Source of the DNA: Alphaproteobacteria bacterium BRH_c36
GTDB lineage: Bacteria > Pseudomonadota > Alphaproteobacteria > Rhizobiales > Hyphomicrobiaceae
Assembly (NCBI GenBank): GCA_001516065.1
Contig: LOEV01000110.1
Location: 1 to 54,267 of the forward strand
Length of the DNA stretch: 54,267 bases
Reading direction: 5' to 3'
Numbering within the stretch: the stretch's first letter is position 1; every line of letters starts with the position of its first letter. The notes under the pieces were generated by a model. The model did no database searches and was not told the origin of the DNA. It saw only the letters and a program-made list of their open reading frames with translations. This document shows, piece by piece, positions 28,671-38,795 of this stretch. Made by a program: the position numbers and the translations under genes.

Positions 28671-29414
28671 CTACTTTTTAGGCGGCTTTTGCGTCGATAG
28701 GTCGGGCCGGCGGACGCGGGTCAGCATTTCGGCTTCGCTTTGGCGCCATTTGGCGATGCGGCCGTGATCTCCAGACAGCAGCACGTCTGGGATTACCCGG
28801 CCCTCCCATTCGCGCGGGCGGGTGTACTGGGGGTATTCGAGAAGGCCGTTCTCGAAGCTTTCGTGGGTGAGGCTGTCGGCTGCGCCGATGACGCCGGGGA
28901 TGAGCCGCACGCAGGCATCAATCAGCACCATGGCGGCGAGTTCGCCTCCCGAGAGGACGTAATCGCCGATCGAGACCTCGCGGAAGTTGCGGGCTTCGAG
29001 CACGCGTTCGTCGACACCCTCGAAACGGCCGGCCAGCAGCAGGACGCCGGGGCCGGAGGCGAGATCCTTGACGAGCCGCTGGGTTAAGGGTTCACCGCGC
29101 GGGGAAAGGTAGATCGCCGGAAGCCGGGCTGCTTCCTGGCTTGCGGCGCGTGTCTTGTCGACAGCCGCAGCAACGACGTCGGCGCGCAGGACCATGCCAG
29201 CACCGCCGCCGGCCGGTGTGTCGTCGACCTGACGATGACGGCCCGCGCCGAATTCGCGGAGCCCGATCGCTTGCAGCGACCAGAGACCGGCTTCGAGGGC
29301 CTGGCCGACGAGGGATACTGCGAGCGGACCAGGAAACATTTCCGGAAACAGCGTGATAACGCCGGTCTGCCACGGGACAGGTGCGCGCTCAACTGAAGCG
29401 GGGTTGTGGGGCAC
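28671..29414 (-). CDS. trmD: tRNA (guanine(37)-N1)-methyltransferase TrmD
   Basis: TrmD methylates G37 next to the anticodon using a trefoil-knot SAM site. The 247-residue protein shows [12 protein letters not shown] at its start, [13 protein letters not shown], and the knot segment [20 protein letters not shown] chose the GTG at 29414 because GAGGG lies six bases upstream; an upstream TTG at 29459 overlaps the previous gene and has no such site. It is co-oriented with the DUF1330 gene upstream and rplS downstream. RimM, normally a neighbour, is 18 kb away. Confidence 0.95.
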   Translation of the reverse strand: MPHNPASVERAPVPWQTGVITLFPEMFPGPLAVSLVGQALEAGLWSLQAIGLREFGAGRHRQVDDTPAGGGAGMVLRADVVAAAVDKTRAASQEAARLPAIYLSPRGEPLTQRLVKDLASGPGVLLLAGRFEGVDERVLEARNFREVSIGDYVLSGGELAAMVLIDACVRLIPGVIGAADSLTHESFENGLLEYPQYTRPREWEGRVIPDVLLSGDHGRIAKWRQSEAEMLTRVRRPDLSTQKPPKK

Positions 29415-29442
29415 GGCAGGCCCTCGCTTGATGGGTGGTTGG

Positions 29443-29730
29443 TCAGATGCCCTCGACAATGGTCATGTTCATTGTGCCAGCGCCTTGGCGAAGGGCTTTT
29501 GCATCAGTGTACTCCGGCGAGTTGGCATAACCGAGCGCGGCTTCGTAGCTGGGAAATTCTATGATGACGTTGCGTGAGAAACCATTCCCTTCCGCGATCT
29601 CGCAGCGACCACCGCGTGCGATCGGGGCACCGCCGAATTTCGCCAGCGCAGGCTTTGTCTTCTCGACATATCTGCCCCAGGCTTCCGGGTCGGTCACGAT
29701 GGTTTGGGCGATGAGGTAACCTTTGGGCAT
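29443..29730 (-). CDS. DUF1330 domain-containing protein
   Basis: This 95-residue protein matches DUF1330, a ferredoxin-like (dimeric alpha/beta barrel) family, with [20 protein letters not shown] at the N-terminus, [20 protein letters not shown] in the middle, and a short C-terminal strand. No reaction is known for the family. AAGGA precedes the ATG. It lies between pyrF and trmD in a run of minus-strand genes. Confidence 0.85.
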   Translation of the reverse strand: MPKGYLIAQTIVTDPEAWGRYVEKTKPALAKFGGAPIARGGRCEIAEGNGFSRNVIIEFPSYEAALGYANSPEYTDAKALRQGAGTMNMTIVEGI

Positions 29731-29778
29731 TTTTGGCTGTCCTTCTCTCGAGGTCTTTTCTAACAGTCTTTGTATCGT

Positions 29779-30519
29779 TCACGCAGCATCGGCAATGTGA
29801 CGGACGAAGGTCGCGGCGGCGGCCTTTGGGTCACTTGAAGCGTTTATCGGCCGACCGACGACGATGTAGTCGGCGCCGGCTGCGATGGCATGATCGGGTG
29901 TCATGATCCGCTGCTGGTCTCCCGCGTCGCTGCCGGGCAGGCGGATGCCCGGAGTGACGATGAGGATTTTGCCGCCGGTTGCGGAGCGGATGTTGGCGGC
30001 TTCCTGGCCCGATGCGATGACGCCGTCGATACCGGTTTCATGAGCCAGCCTTGCCCGGTGCAGCACCAGATCGGCGGGTGAAGAGGCAAGACCTTCAGGT
30101 ATTCCCTGCTCGGCCAAATCCTCGGCGGTCAGGCTCGTCAAGACGGTCACGGCAAGGATCTTGAGATCGCTGCTACCGCGTCCGGCAATTGCCGCCTTCA
30201 TCGTTTTGCGGTCGTGGCCGTGGATGGTGAGAAAGGCGGCGCCAAGTTCGGCGACGCGGGCGACCGATCGCTCGACCGTATTACCGATATCGAGCAGCTT
30301 GGCGTCGAGGAAGACGCGCTTACCCTGGTCGACGAGTTCGCCGACGAGGCCGAGGCCGTTGCCTTCCGGCCCATTCGACAGGATCAGTTCGAGGCCGATC
30401 TTGTAGAACGATACTTCATCGCCGATGGCCTGCACGAGGTCGCGCGCTTCGCCCACCGTCGGCAAGTCGAGAGCGACGATGAGCCTGTCACGCGGGTGGG
30501 CAGGAGCGAGCTTGTTCAT
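29779..30519 (-). CDS. pyrF: Orotidine 5'-phosphate decarboxylase
   Basis: PyrF converts orotidine monophosphate to UMP, the last step of pyrimidine synthesis. The 246-residue TIM barrel has the catalytic motif DAKLLDIGNTV and the phosphate-binding GADYIVVGRPI near the C-terminus. It starts 19 bases after the stop of the adenosine kinase gene, so they are likely co-transcribed. Confidence 0.97.
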   Translation of the reverse strand: MNKLAPAHPRDRLIVALDLPTVGEARDLVQAIGDEVSFYKIGLELILSNGPEGNGLGLVGELVDQGKRVFLDAKLLDIGNTVERSVARVAELGAAFLTIHGHDRKTMKAAIAGRGSSDLKILAVTVLTSLTAEDLAEQGIPEGLASSPADLVLHRARLAHETGIDGVIASGQEAANIRSATGGKILIVTPGIRLPGSDAGDQQRIMTPDHAIAAGADYIVVGRPINASSDPKAAAATFVRHIADAA

Positions 30520-30538
30520 GGCGCGACGTTCCAGATTA

Positions 30539-31534
30539 TTAGAGCACGCCTTTCTGGCGGGCCAGTTCAGCCAGATTCAATTCCGGGCGTGCGCCGACGT
30601 GGCTGATGACTTCGGCGGCGGCGATGCTGCCGAGGCGGCCGGCAGTGGCCAGATCCTTACCGGTTGCGATGCCATAGAGGAAGCCGGCTGCATAGAGGTC
30701 GCCAGCGCCGGTGCTGTCCTCGACCTTGGACACGGGGTCGACCGGGATCTCGATGCGCTCGCCCTGAGAAATGATCGTCGAGCCTAAAGCGCTGCGGGTC
30801 AGTGCGGCAAGCTCGGTATCGGCCATGGTGCGGCGGGCGGCTTCCTCGAAGTCGGCGGTCTCATAGAGCGAGATGATTTCGTCCTCGTTGGCAAGGAGGA
30901 TGTCGATTCCATCCCGGATCAGTTCGATGAATTCGCCGCGGTGGCGGTCGACGCAGAAACCATCGGAGAGGGTGAGGGCGACCCTGCGGCCGGCGCTCTT
31001 GGCAATTTTGACAGCCTGGCGGAAGGCTGCCTTCGCGTCGGGGCGGTCGAACAGGTAGCCTTCGAGGTAGACGATCTTGGCGGCTGCGATGGCGTCTGGG
31101 TCGACTTCGCCGTCGTCGATGTCGGTTGAGATACCTAGGAACGTGTTCATCGTGCGCTCGCCGTCGGGCGTGACGAGAATGAGCGAGCGGGAAGTCGGGT
31201 CCTTGCCGTTGACCGCCTTGGAGTTGAACGTGACGCCGGCGGCGCGGATGTCATGGGCGAAGATCTTGCCGAATTCGTCGTCGGCGACCTTGCCGATGAA
31301 TGCGCCGTTGCCGCCAAAAGACGACACGCCGACAAGCGTGTTCGCCGCCGAGCCGCCAGAGATTTCGACGGCGGGACCCATATCGCCGTAGAGCGCTGCG
31401 ATGGTCGGTGCATCGACGAGGCGCATATGGCCTTTCGGGGCGTCGTGCTTAGTCAGAAAGTCGTCGTCGCAGCGGCCGATGATGTCGACGATGGCATTGC
31501 CGATTCCGATGACGTCGTAGCGGGTTTCGCTCAT
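30539..31534 (-). CDS. Adenosine kinase (PfkB family)
   Basis: The 331-residue carbohydrate/nucleoside kinase has the PfkB signatures GGSAANTLVGVSSFGG in the N-terminal part and DSTGAGDLYAAGFLYG near residue 270, where the Asp is the catalytic base. The N-terminus YDVIGIGNAIVDII fits adenosine kinases of this order. It would convert adenosine to AMP. Family-1 repeats fill the leader just upstream. Confidence 0.9.
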   Translation of the reverse strand: MSETRYDVIGIGNAIVDIIGRCDDDFLTKHDAPKGHMRLVDAPTIAALYGDMGPAVEISGGSAANTLVGVSSFGGNGAFIGKVADDEFGKIFAHDIRAAGVTFNSKAVNGKDPTSRSLILVTPDGERTMNTFLGISTDIDDGEVDPDAIAAAKIVYLEGYLFDRPDAKAAFRQAVKIAKSAGRRVALTLSDGFCVDRHRGEFIELIRDGIDILLANEDEIISLYETADFEEAARRTMADTELAALTRSALGSTIISQGERIEIPVDPVSKVEDSTGAGDLYAAGFLYGIATGKDLATAGRLGSIAAAEVISHVGARPELNLAELARQKGVL

Positions 31535-31555
31535 GCTGGTTCCTTGTTTTTTTGG

Positions 31556-31683
31556 TCAACACTCGCCAAGCCGGTGTTGAGCAGTTTAGTCAACACTTCG
31601 TCGGCTTGACGCTGCGCAAGCTCGCCTCAGCATGCAAGCCGGTGTTGGTTGTTGATTTCCAACATTCGGCAAGCCGATGTTGG
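31556..31683. repeat. Palindromic repeat cluster, family 1, copy B (upstream of the adenosine kinase gene)
   Basis: This cluster has three units. The first (31556-31580) has arms TCAACAC and GTGTTGA. The second is a 59-base unit (31590-31648) beginning TCAACACTTCGTC and ending AAGCCGGTGTTGG. The third (31659-31683) has arms CCAACATTCGGC and GCCGATGTTGG. The long unit aligns nearly end to end with the one at 36150-36207. The cluster is in the leader of the adenosine kinase gene and at the 3' side of holA. Confidence 0.8.
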
Positions 31684-31802
31684 GCAACGTTTCGCGAGGT
31701 ACGGCGGCGTTGCGTTTGGCCGGCACTATAGGGATAGCGGCTGTCAGGGCAAGCGCGGGCGGCTGATGGCTGCGACCGGGACGGCTTCGGCGCTCTATCG
31801 GT

Positions 31803-32831
31803 CTAACGTGCGATGCGGGCGAGCTGGGCTAACCCCAGGATGAGGGATTCGGTAATGAGGTCATCGCGGCAGCCTGTCTGACGGGCGTTTCTTGCAGCCT
31901 TTGCAATCTCTGCCAGGGCGCGGTCTAGATGCGCCATAGGCCATTTCCTGACCTGCGCGGTGACGGCGTTCTTCTGCTTGAAATGCAATGGTGGTCGCAG
32001 CGCCTTCATGGCGTCGGCAATGGAGCGCCCACTCGTCACATCCGCCTGGATGCGGTGCAGGCGCATGAAATGGCGCTGCAGGGCGATGATGACGGTCTGA
32101 GGGCTTTCGCCGGAATTGAGCGCGCGGGACAGTTCCCTGACGGCGACGCCGGGTTCGCCGCCGGCGGCCGCATCGACGATGCGATCGACGCCGAGTTCAG
32201 AAGCGTCGCTGACTATGGCTTCCACGTCGTCAAGTTCGATGCGCTTGCGGCCCGAGCAGTAGAGCACCAACTTGGCGATCTCGCCGCGCGACAGGACGCG
32301 ATCGGCACCGAGCTGGGCGAGCAGCACTTCGCGGGCTTCGGGCGCGATCGTCATTTTCGCGGCCTTGACCTCTTCGTCGACAAGGACGGCAAGGTCGCGG
32401 CCCTCGTCGGGAAAACATGCAATGGCAGCGGCGTGCTTGGCCTTCTCGAACAGGCTGCGGATCTTGTCGGTGGGCTTCAGATTGCCGGCTTCGACGATCA
32501 GCACGCCGGGTAGCGGTCCAGGTTCGATGAGCTCCTTGAGCAGCACGGCGTTGATGCGGCGGCCAGTGCTCGAGAGGACGATCTTGCGGCCGCCGAACAT
32601 CGGCACCGTCATGAGTTCCACCGAGAGGCGGTCGGGATCCGTTTCGAGATCAGCATCGTCGAGGCGGGTGATCTCGGAAGGTGGGTCTTCGAGGCCGGCC
32701 CAGGCTTTTGCCGCCGCCCGGGCGCGTTCAGTGACGAGGCCGGCGTCGGTGCCATAAGTGAGCACCGCAGAAATGGAGCGGTCAGGCGCTTTCAGGAAGC
32801 GGGCAGCCTCATGGCTTTTGATTGCGACCAT
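31803..32831 (-). CDS. holA: DNA polymerase III subunit delta
   Basis: HolA opens the sliding clamp as part of the clamp loader. The 342-residue protein begins MVAIKSHEAARFLKAPD and has the AAA+-like region with LTYGTDAGLVTERARAAAKAW, followed by FGGRKIVLSS and the C-terminal helical collar. It follows lptE by 42 bases on the same strand. In relatives it usually converges with parB; here a 25-kb segment separates them. Confidence 0.93.
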   Translation of the reverse strand: MVAIKSHEAARFLKAPDRSISAVLTYGTDAGLVTERARAAAKAWAGLEDPPSEITRLDDADLETDPDRLSVELMTVPMFGGRKIVLSSTGRRINAVLLKELIEPGPLPGVLIVEAGNLKPTDKIRSLFEKAKHAAAIACFPDEGRDLAVLVDEEVKAAKMTIAPEAREVLLAQLGADRVLSRGEIAKLVLYCSGRKRIELDDVEAIVSDASELGVDRIVDAAAGGEPGVAVRELSRALNSGESPQTVIIALQRHFMRLHRIQADVTSGRSIADAMKALRPPLHFKQKNAVTAQVRKWPMAHLDRALAEIAKAARNARQTGCRDDLITESLILGLAQLARIAR

Positions 32832-32873
32832 CAGTTCAACACTGTCGCAGGTTGGGCCGGCGCTGAGTGCAAA

Positions 32874-33479
32874 TCAGGCGGACGCGGCCAGGAATGCGGC
32901 AAGCCGGGCCTTCATGTCGACCGCAATGGTTTTCGCTGCGCGGTCCTCGGCATCGCGGCGGGCGCGGACGTTGGAATAAATCGAGTCGAAGCGCTCGAAG
33001 CCGGCACGGCCATAACTTGTGCCGGAGAGTATGACTTTCTTGTCGGAGAGCCGCGTAACCTTGAACTTGGCGTCGAGGTTGTAGACTTGTCCACGGGCAT
33101 CGCCGGTCTGGCGGACGAGCGTCGAGGTTACTCCCTCGCGAATGGCGATGTCGAGGCGGTATTCCGGCGTCAGCGGATCGGCCCCGCCATTGGCCTGGAA
33201 GATCAGCTCATTGCGCAACTGCTGTCCGACACGGCCGGGGATCGGCGCGATCGAGAGGCTTGCAAGCTTCTGGGAGGTTGGCGTAATGCCGCCAAGGTCG
33301 GCGTGGACCGGGCGGAAGCCGCTATCGCCGCACGCTGCTAGGAACGGTCCGATCGTCACCGCCGCGAAAACAGCAGCCCAACGAATAAGACGAGCAGGCG
33401 CGCGGGAGCCGGTTGCGCCCCTGTGTTGCGCCGAACGCCCATTGGTGCCGAACCCCTGATGCGGCCTAAACGACGACAT
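32874..33479 (-). CDS. lptE: LPS assembly lipoprotein LptE
   Basis: LptE is the outer-membrane lipoprotein that plugs and supports LptD during lipopolysaccharide insertion. The 201-residue protein has an N-terminal Arg-rich stretch, then a lipoprotein signal with lipobox LAAC near residue 50 and Cys at the cleavage site. The mature part is LptE-like ([24 protein letters not shown]). The start codon overlaps the end of leuS by 14 bases, implying translational coupling. The long stretch before the hydrophobic segment suggests the true start may be a later codon. Confidence 0.85.
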   Translation of the reverse strand: MSSFRPHQGFGTNGRSAQHRGATGSRAPARLIRWAAVFAAVTIGPFLAACGDSGFRPVHADLGGITPTSQKLASLSIAPIPGRVGQQLRNELIFQANGGADPLTPEYRLDIAIREGVTSTLVRQTGDARGQVYNLDAKFKVTRLSDKKVILSGTSYGRAGFERFDSIYSNVRARRDAEDRAAKTIAVDMKARLAAFLAASA

Positions 33480-36093
33480 TTACAATCCTTTGTGGAACGA
33501 CGATCACCTTTCTTGGCGACCGGCCTTCCAACGCGCGAACAATTGTTTCAAGCGCCAATGCGGCGGCCTCCATGTCTTCTCTGGAGGCGTCGCGGGCGAT
33601 CTTCAGTTCGTCGCGCCGTTTGCCATTCACCTGTACGGCAATGGTGATCTCATCGTCAACGAGCAAGGCCGGATCGGCCTCAGGCCAGGGCTGATTGGTG
33701 AGAAGAGTGTTGTAACCAAGCCGCGACCAGCACTCCTCGGCAAGGTGCGGCATCATTGGGGCGATCATTTGTACAGTCATTTCGGCTGCCTCGCGCAGAG
33801 CCCAGGCGTGGTCGTCGCCGCTTTTCTGAAGGGACGAACCGAGAACATTCGCCAGCTCATAGAGCGAGGCGACGGCGACGTTGAAGCGCAGGCCCTCAAT
33901 GTTACGGCCGACGTTGTGCAGCGTCTTATGGACGGCTCGTCGCAACTCCATCGCCTCGGGGTCGAAATTCTCCGGCTTTTCAGCGCCAACAGGCGAAGCC
34001 CTTTCGACGATTTCGTTGACGAGGCGCCAGATGCGCTGGACGAAGCGGCGGGCACCCTCGACGCCGACGTCGGTATAGATCACGTCGCGTTCGGGCGGAC
34101 TGTCGGAAAGGACGAACCAGCGCGCGGTATCGGCGCCGTAGCTGCCGATGAAGGCGTCCAGGTCGATGACGTTTTTTTTCGACTTCGACATCTTCTCGAT
34201 GGCACCGATCGTTACGGGTTCGCCGGTCCGGGTTGCTTTGGCCGTGCGATTATTGCCGTCGCCTTCGAGCGTTACTGCTTCCGGCGAAAGCCACGCGCCA
34301 TTTGCGGCCTTGTAGGTCTCGTGGGTGACCATGCCTTGCGTGAACAGCGCCGCGAAGGGTTCGCGCAGGTTTGCGCCGCCCGCCGGGGCGTGTCCGGCGT
34401 CGGAAATAGCGCGGAAGAAAAAGCGCGAATAAAGCAGGTGCAAAATGGCGTGCTCGACGCCGCCAATGTACTGGTCGACGGGGAGCCAGTAGGCGGCTGC
34501 CTTGGGATTGACGGGCGTTGCTGCGTGCGGAGCGGTGAAGCGGACGAAGTACCAGGAGGAATCGACAAAGGTGTCCATCGTATCGGTTTCGCGCCGGGCG
34601 GGCTTGCCGCAGGTCGGGCAGTCGACGTTCTTCCAGGTCGGGTGGCGCTCAAGCGGATTGCCGGGAACGTCGAAGCTGGCGTCGTCGGGGAGTTTGACGG
34701 GGAGGTCGTTGGCGGGGACGGGAACAACGCCACAATCCTTGCAGTGGATAACAGGGATCGGGCAGCCCCAATAACGCTGGCGCGAGATACCCCAGTCACG
34801 CAGGCGGAAGTTGACCTTGCGGGTGGCGACCGGCCTGCCTGCCAGCTTTTGCTTTTCGAGGCGGGAGACGGCTTCTTCGAACGCGGCTGCGGGGTCGAGG
34901 CCGTCGAGGAAGCGGGAATTTATCATGGTTCCGCCTCCGTCGACGGCCTCCTCGCCGATTTCGAAGCTCTTCGCCTCGGTGCCGGCCGGCAGTACGACCG
35001 GGATCACCGGCAAATCGTAGGCGCGAGCAAAATCGAGGTCGCGCTGGTCGCCAGAGGGGCAGCCGAAAATGGCGCCAGTGCCGTAGTCCATGAGGACGAA
35101 ATTTGCCACCCAGACCGGCAGCAGCCAGTCGGGATCGAAGGGATGCTTTACGCGGATGCCGGTGTCGACGCCCTTCTTCTCGGCGCTTTCGAGGTCGGCA
35201 ACGGAGGTGCCAAGGCGGCGGCACTCTTCGGAAAACGCCGCAATCTTCGGGTTGTCCTTGGCGGCGGCCTTGGCAATCGGATGATCGGGGGCGATGGCGA
35301 GGAACGAGGCGCCGAACAGCGTGTCGGGGCGGGTCGTGAAGACCTCGACTTCTTTTATGCCTTTTGGGGCGGTGTCCTTGTCGAGCGCCCAGCGGATGAG
35401 CGTGCCTTCCGAGCGGCCGATCCAGTTGGCCTGCATGTGGCGCACCTTGTCAGGCCACTGGTCGAGGGTGCCGAGCGCTTCGAGCAGTTCGTCGCCGTAC
35501 TTGGTAATGCGGAAGAACCATTGGGTCAGTTCGCGCTGTTCGACAAGCGCGCCCGAACGCCAGCCGCGGCCGTCGATGACCTGTTCGTTGGCGAGCACAG
35601 TGTTGTCGACGGGGTCCCAGTTGACCTTAGAGGATTTGCGGTAGACCAGATCATGGGCGAGCAAGTCGATGAACAGCCGCTGCTGGTGCTTGTAGTAGTC
35701 GACATCGCAGGTTGCGAATTCGCGGCTCCAGTCGATTGCGAAACCCATGGATTTGAGCTGTGCGCGCATGGCGGCGATGTTCTGGCGAGTCCAATCGCCG
35801 GGATGGACCTTGCGCTCCATCGCAGCGTTTTCCGCCGGCATGCCGAATGCGTCCCAGCCCATCGGGTGGAGGACGTTGAAACCCTTGGCGCGTTTATAGC
35901 GGGCCAGCACGTCGCCCATCGTGTAGTTGCGCGAGTGTCCGACGTGAATACGGCCTGACGGATACGGAAACATTTCCAGGATGTAGCACTTGGGGCGCTG
36001 CGAATCGGTGTTGGCGGTGAAAAGGTCGGCCTCTTCCCACACGCGCTGCCAGTGAGATTCGCGCTCGGGGGCGTTGTAGCGTTCGACTGCCAT
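33466..36093 (-). CDS. leuS: Leucyl-tRNA synthetase
   Basis: LeuS charges tRNA-Leu with leucine. The 875-residue class I enzyme has the HIGH-type motif HVGH (in [19 protein letters not shown]), the editing domain, and KMSKS as MSKSKKN. I used the ATG at 36093 ([20 protein letters not shown]), which matches the family; an open frame 21 codons upstream reads through repeat DNA. It heads the leuS-lptE-holA operon. Family-1 repeats occupy its leader (36114-36207). Confidence 0.97.
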   Translation of the reverse strand: MAVERYNAPERESHWQRVWEEADLFTANTDSQRPKCYILEMFPYPSGRIHVGHSRNYTMGDVLARYKRAKGFNVLHPMGWDAFGMPAENAAMERKVHPGDWTRQNIAAMRAQLKSMGFAIDWSREFATCDVDYYKHQQRLFIDLLAHDLVYRKSSKVNWDPVDNTVLANEQVIDGRGWRSGALVEQRELTQWFFRITKYGDELLEALGTLDQWPDKVRHMQANWIGRSEGTLIRWALDKDTAPKGIKEVEVFTTRPDTLFGASFLAIAPDHPIAKAAAKDNPKIAAFSEECRRLGTSVADLESAEKKGVDTGIRVKHPFDPDWLLPVWVANFVLMDYGTGAIFGCPSGDQRDLDFARAYDLPVIPVVLPAGTEAKSFEIGEEAVDGGGTMINSRFLDGLDPAAAFEEAVSRLEKQKLAGRPVATRKVNFRLRDWGISRQRYWGCPIPVIHCKDCGVVPVPANDLPVKLPDDASFDVPGNPLERHPTWKNVDCPTCGKPARRETDTMDTFVDSSWYFVRFTAPHAATPVNPKAAAYWLPVDQYIGGVEHAILHLLYSRFFFRAISDAGHAPAGGANLREPFAALFTQGMVTHETYKAANGAWLSPEAVTLEGDGNNRTAKATRTGEPVTIGAIEKMSKSKKNVIDLDAFIGSYGADTARWFVLSDSPPERDVIYTDVGVEGARRFVQRIWRLVNEIVERASPVGAEKPENFDPEAMELRRAVHKTLHNVGRNIEGLRFNVAVASLYELANVLGSSLQKSGDDHAWALREAAEMTVQMIAPMMPHLAEECWSRLGYNTLLTNQPWPEADPALLVDDEITIAVQVNGKRRDELKIARDASREDMEAAALALETIVRALEGRSPRKVIVVPQRIVNVVV

Positions 36094-36113
36094 GGGGTCT
36101 GTCTTCTTTCTGG

Positions 36114-36207
36114 TCCGACATCCGGCAGGCCCGTGTCGGAGTTTGTCTACCAACACTTCATCCGCGTGGCGCGGTGCAAGCTTGCGTCAGATGCAAACTG
36201 GTGTTGG
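36114..36207. repeat. Palindromic repeat cluster, family 1, copy C (leader of leuS)
   Basis: The first unit (36114-36140) has arms TCCGACA and TGTCGGA. A 58-base unit (36150-36207) begins CCAACACTTCATCC and ends AACTGGTGTTGG; it aligns with 31590-31648 across its whole length. The order short unit, nine-base gap, long unit is the same as in copy B, so the compound element is conserved. Confidence 0.8.
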
Positions 36208-36334
36208 AGTTGCCGAAAGCTCGGTTTTCCGGCTTTGGCCAATCCCGTTTCAGCTGTTCTTCGCGCGGGAGATGACCGCAAAGGCTCGCGGGGGTCAAGC
36301 GCGTGGTATGGACCAGCAGCAAATGTTTGCCCAA

Positions 36335-36637
36335 TCAGCCGCGATCGAGCAGTTGCTGGAGCTTTCCGTCGATGCTTACGAGATGCTGTTCGACAGCGTC
36401 GAGGCGCTGTTCGACACCGTTGAGGCGGTGTTCTAGTTGGTTCAGACGCCTGTCTTGCTCGGCGAACTGGCGGGTGACACCGCCGCGCATATCGCGCACG
36501 TCACGAACCAAAATGGAGAGCTGCTTGTCCATCAGCCCGAGGCGGGCTGCCACTTCCTGCTGGGCGCCGACGATCGTCTCAAGCCGCAGGTTCATCGTGT
36601 GGGGCAAGTCCGCAATAAGATCCTCGGCGTTGGTCAT
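36335..36637 (-). CDS. Small coiled-coil hypothetical protein
   Basis: I recognise no named family for this 100-residue protein. From residue 15 to the end it is an almost continuous heptad-rich helix (MNLRLETIVGAQQEVAARLG, then RRLNQLEHRLNGVEQRLDAV), typical of a dimeric or trimeric coiled coil. No signal peptide or membrane segment is seen. A TTGAGA sequence about eight bases before the ATG could be a weak ribosome binding site. It lies between leuS and yggS and is oriented like leuS. Confidence 0.6.
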   Translation of the reverse strand: MTNAEDLIADLPHTMNLRLETIVGAQQEVAARLGLMDKQLSILVRDVRDMRGGVTRQFAEQDRRLNQLEHRLNGVEQRLDAVEQHLVSIDGKLQQLLDRG

Positions 36638-36798
36638 GCGTTTCTCAAGTTCGCTGAGCGGAAGTCGGTTATGTCACTCATGATACCTGTCCTGCACGCT
36701 GTAAGATATAGGGCAGCGAGTCCCGGTGGCGGAACTCGTGGATTGAGGGGGTGATATGTACACGCTTTGTTCTTTTTTGCAAGTTGGGAGAGTGCGAA

Positions 36799-37473
36799 TT
36801 GTCTGAAGACGTTGCTAGCCGGCTGGCCGATTTGAGTGAAGAAATTGCAGGGGCTGCCAGGGGTGTCGGACGCGACCCTGAGGAAGTAACGCTGATCGCG
36901 GTGTCGAAGACTTTCGGCGCCGAGGAGATCCGTCCAGTTCTCGACGCCGGGCAGCGGCATTTCGGCGAGAACCGCGTGCAGGAAGCACAGGGCAAATGGC
37001 CGGGGCTGCGGGAGGATTTTCCCGACCTGACCCTGCATCTCATCGGCCCGCTGCAATCGAACAAGGCCAAGGAGGCGGTGGCGCTGTTCGACGTTATCCA
37101 CACGGTCGACCGGCCGAAGATTGCGCGGGCGCTGGCCGTCGAGATGGCCAAGCAGGGCAAGCGAATTCCTCTCTTCGTCCAGGTCAATACCGGCGAGGAG
37201 CAGCAGAAGGCGGGGGTGGCGCCGGCAGAGGCCGGGGCGCTGCTTTCGGTGTGCCGGGACGAACTTGGATTGGAGGTCGCCGGGCTGATGTGCATTCCGC
37301 CAGTCGATGAAGAGCCGGCGATCCATTTCGCTTTTCTTGCCAAGTTGGCCGGTGAATTGGGGTTATCGGGCCTCAGCATGGGGATGTCGGGCGATTTCAC
37401 GACTGCCGTCGAACTGGGTGCGACGCACATTCGCGTCGGCTCGGCGATTTTCGGCGGGCGGGGCGGAAGCTGA
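36799..37473 (+). CDS. YggS/PROSC family pyridoxal phosphate-binding protein
   Basis: The family binds PLP through a Lys in a TIM barrel and keeps cellular vitamin B6 balanced, with no clear catalytic activity. The 224-residue protein has the PLP Lys in LIAVSKTF, the HLIGPLQSNK segment, and the phosphate-binding end SMGMSGDFTTAVELG. I chose the TTG at 36799 because GGGAGA lies about seven bases upstream and this gives a normal N-terminus. A GTG at 36751 would add 16 unusual residues. It is divergent from leuS, as commonly seen in the order. Confidence 0.92.
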   Translation: MSEDVASRLADLSEEIAGAARGVGRDPEEVTLIAVSKTFGAEEIRPVLDAGQRHFGENRVQEAQGKWPGLREDFPDLTLHLIGPLQSNKAKEAVALFDVIHTVDRPKIARALAVEMAKQGKRIPLFVQVNTGEEQQKAGVAPAEAGALLSVCRDELGLEVAGLMCIPPVDEEPAIHFAFLAKLAGELGLSGLSMGMSGDFTTAVELGATHIRVGSAIFGGRGGS

Positions 37474-37612
37474 ACGGAATGATACGTGTTATTCGCAGGG
37501 TTTCGGCGGTGATAGGGGCGCCGGCCTGTTCGTCAGCTGTTTATAGAATGTTAACGTCTCGGGAAAGTGATTCGCGTTAGTGCGGGCGTCATAGACGACG
37601 AGGCAGGCCAAA

Positions 37613-38527
37613 ATGGCTACTAGCGTGATTCTGGCGGAAGCGAATGCCGCCGCCGACGATGCGGCACGCGAGGCGCGGGCAGAGGTCCTGCAGCGGACGC
37701 GGGCCGATGAAGCGGCCGATGGCGGCGAAACAAAAATCTCAAAACGCACGGCGCGAGCGTCCACATCCGACAAGGAATGGCATAAGTTTGTCATCGACGT
37801 CTGGCTGACCGATCTCAACCCGACTGAGTTCGGCATCTACAAGCGCCACCGCAACCGCGCTCGCTCAAGGCAGTTCACGCAGGACATGGATATCTATGCC
37901 GACGTGATCGAGAACGGCGTGCGGACCGGACTCATGGGTTACCGCAAGACGCCGTGGAAAGAAAACAAGGGTATGGACCGCCGCCTGATCTTCAAGCTGT
38001 TCACGAAGAGCATGGGCTGGAAGGCCACCATGGATCTGATGATCGGGCGCAGCCTGCAATTGACGATGGGCGCGCGGGGGCTGCCCGTCACGGCCTATTC
38101 CATCAACACCGACGATGATGACTTCATCATCTATCTGGAGCGCTCGGCGTTCAAATTGCCGCTGTTTCCCGAGCACTTCTCGTTCTTCCTGATGCGGGAT
38201 GGAAAGCCGGAGTACTTCCGGTTGCAACGGGCGTTCATCAACGTCGGCGGCGACTACACGCTCTATGACCAGAACAACAACAAAATCGGATACGTCGACG
38301 GTCAGATCACGTCGATCGCGGGCAAGTGGAAGTGCGGGCTCAAGACCGAATATGCGGACAAGAAGCTCCTGACCGTGCTGAAGCTGTTCGCGGCCATGAT
38401 CATTTTCAACCGTGGCGCGCGCTGGCATTTGTGGCGGCTGTGGAAAGACGTGATTGCCGGTCGGTTGCAGCCGTCACTCGAGCACCAGGAAGCGGATCTC
38501 TACAAGAACCCGCGGCGGGTGCGCTGA
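37613..38527 (+). CDS. Conserved hypothetical protein of unknown function
   Basis: I do not recognise a named family for this 304-residue protein. The first 45 residues are Ala/Glu/Arg-rich and probably disordered. The main part (about 55-240) has beta-rich stretches such as DDDDFIIYLERSAFKLPLFP and GGDYTLYDQNNNKIGYVDGQ, with a vague likeness to the LURP-one/scramblase-type beta barrel. A more basic C-terminal helical region follows (GARWHLWRLWKDVI). No signal peptide is seen. The upstream gap has AGGCAGG before the ATG. A strong terminator follows 40 bases after the stop. Confidence 0.65.
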   Translation: MATSVILAEANAAADDAAREARAEVLQRTRADEAADGGETKISKRTARASTSDKEWHKFVIDVWLTDLNPTEFGIYKRHRNRARSRQFTQDMDIYADVIENGVRTGLMGYRKTPWKENKGMDRRLIFKLFTKSMGWKATMDLMIGRSLQLTMGARGLPVTAYSINTDDDDFIIYLERSAFKLPLFPEHFSFFLMRDGKPEYFRLQRAFINVGGDYTLYDQNNNKIGYVDGQITSIAGKWKCGLKTEYADKKLLTVLKLFAAMIIFNRGARWHLWRLWKDVIAGRLQPSLEHQEADLYKNPRRVR

Positions 38528-38566
38528 GCCGCGACCGGTTTTTGATGTGGATAAACTGACAAAACG

Positions 38567-38598
38567 AATGCCCGGATTGCCAATAATCCGGGCATTTT
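38567..38598 (+). terminator. Rho-independent terminator after the hypothetical gene
   Basis: Twelve-base arms AATGCCCGGATT and AATCCGGGCATT form a perfect stem with a six-base loop, followed by TT after the AT end. It closes the transcript before the second ammonium transporter. Confidence 0.85.
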
Positions 38599-38795
38599 GG
38601 CGCTGATCGCGCCTAAAAAATAACCATTTCCCGCTCTTGGTTGCTTTCTAGTCTCTGGCACTCGCAAAACGCTGGAACCTGGCTCACCCGCGCCTTGAAA
38701 ACAGGCGCAAAAATTGGTCGTTTGCCGAATTGCCAAGCATGCTGATGCCTTGTGCGGCAACCGGTCTTAACGATTGATGAGTTCGGGGGAACTGC

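Noticed and set aside
33490-35958. Open frame of 822 codons on the plus strand inside leuS
   Set aside because: It is antisense to a certain, conserved leuS and has no recognisable family; high-GC genes often leave such open frames.
38656-38670. TGGCAC upstream of the second Amt gene as a possible sigma54 promoter
   Set aside because: No TTGC at the correct -12 spacing follows it.
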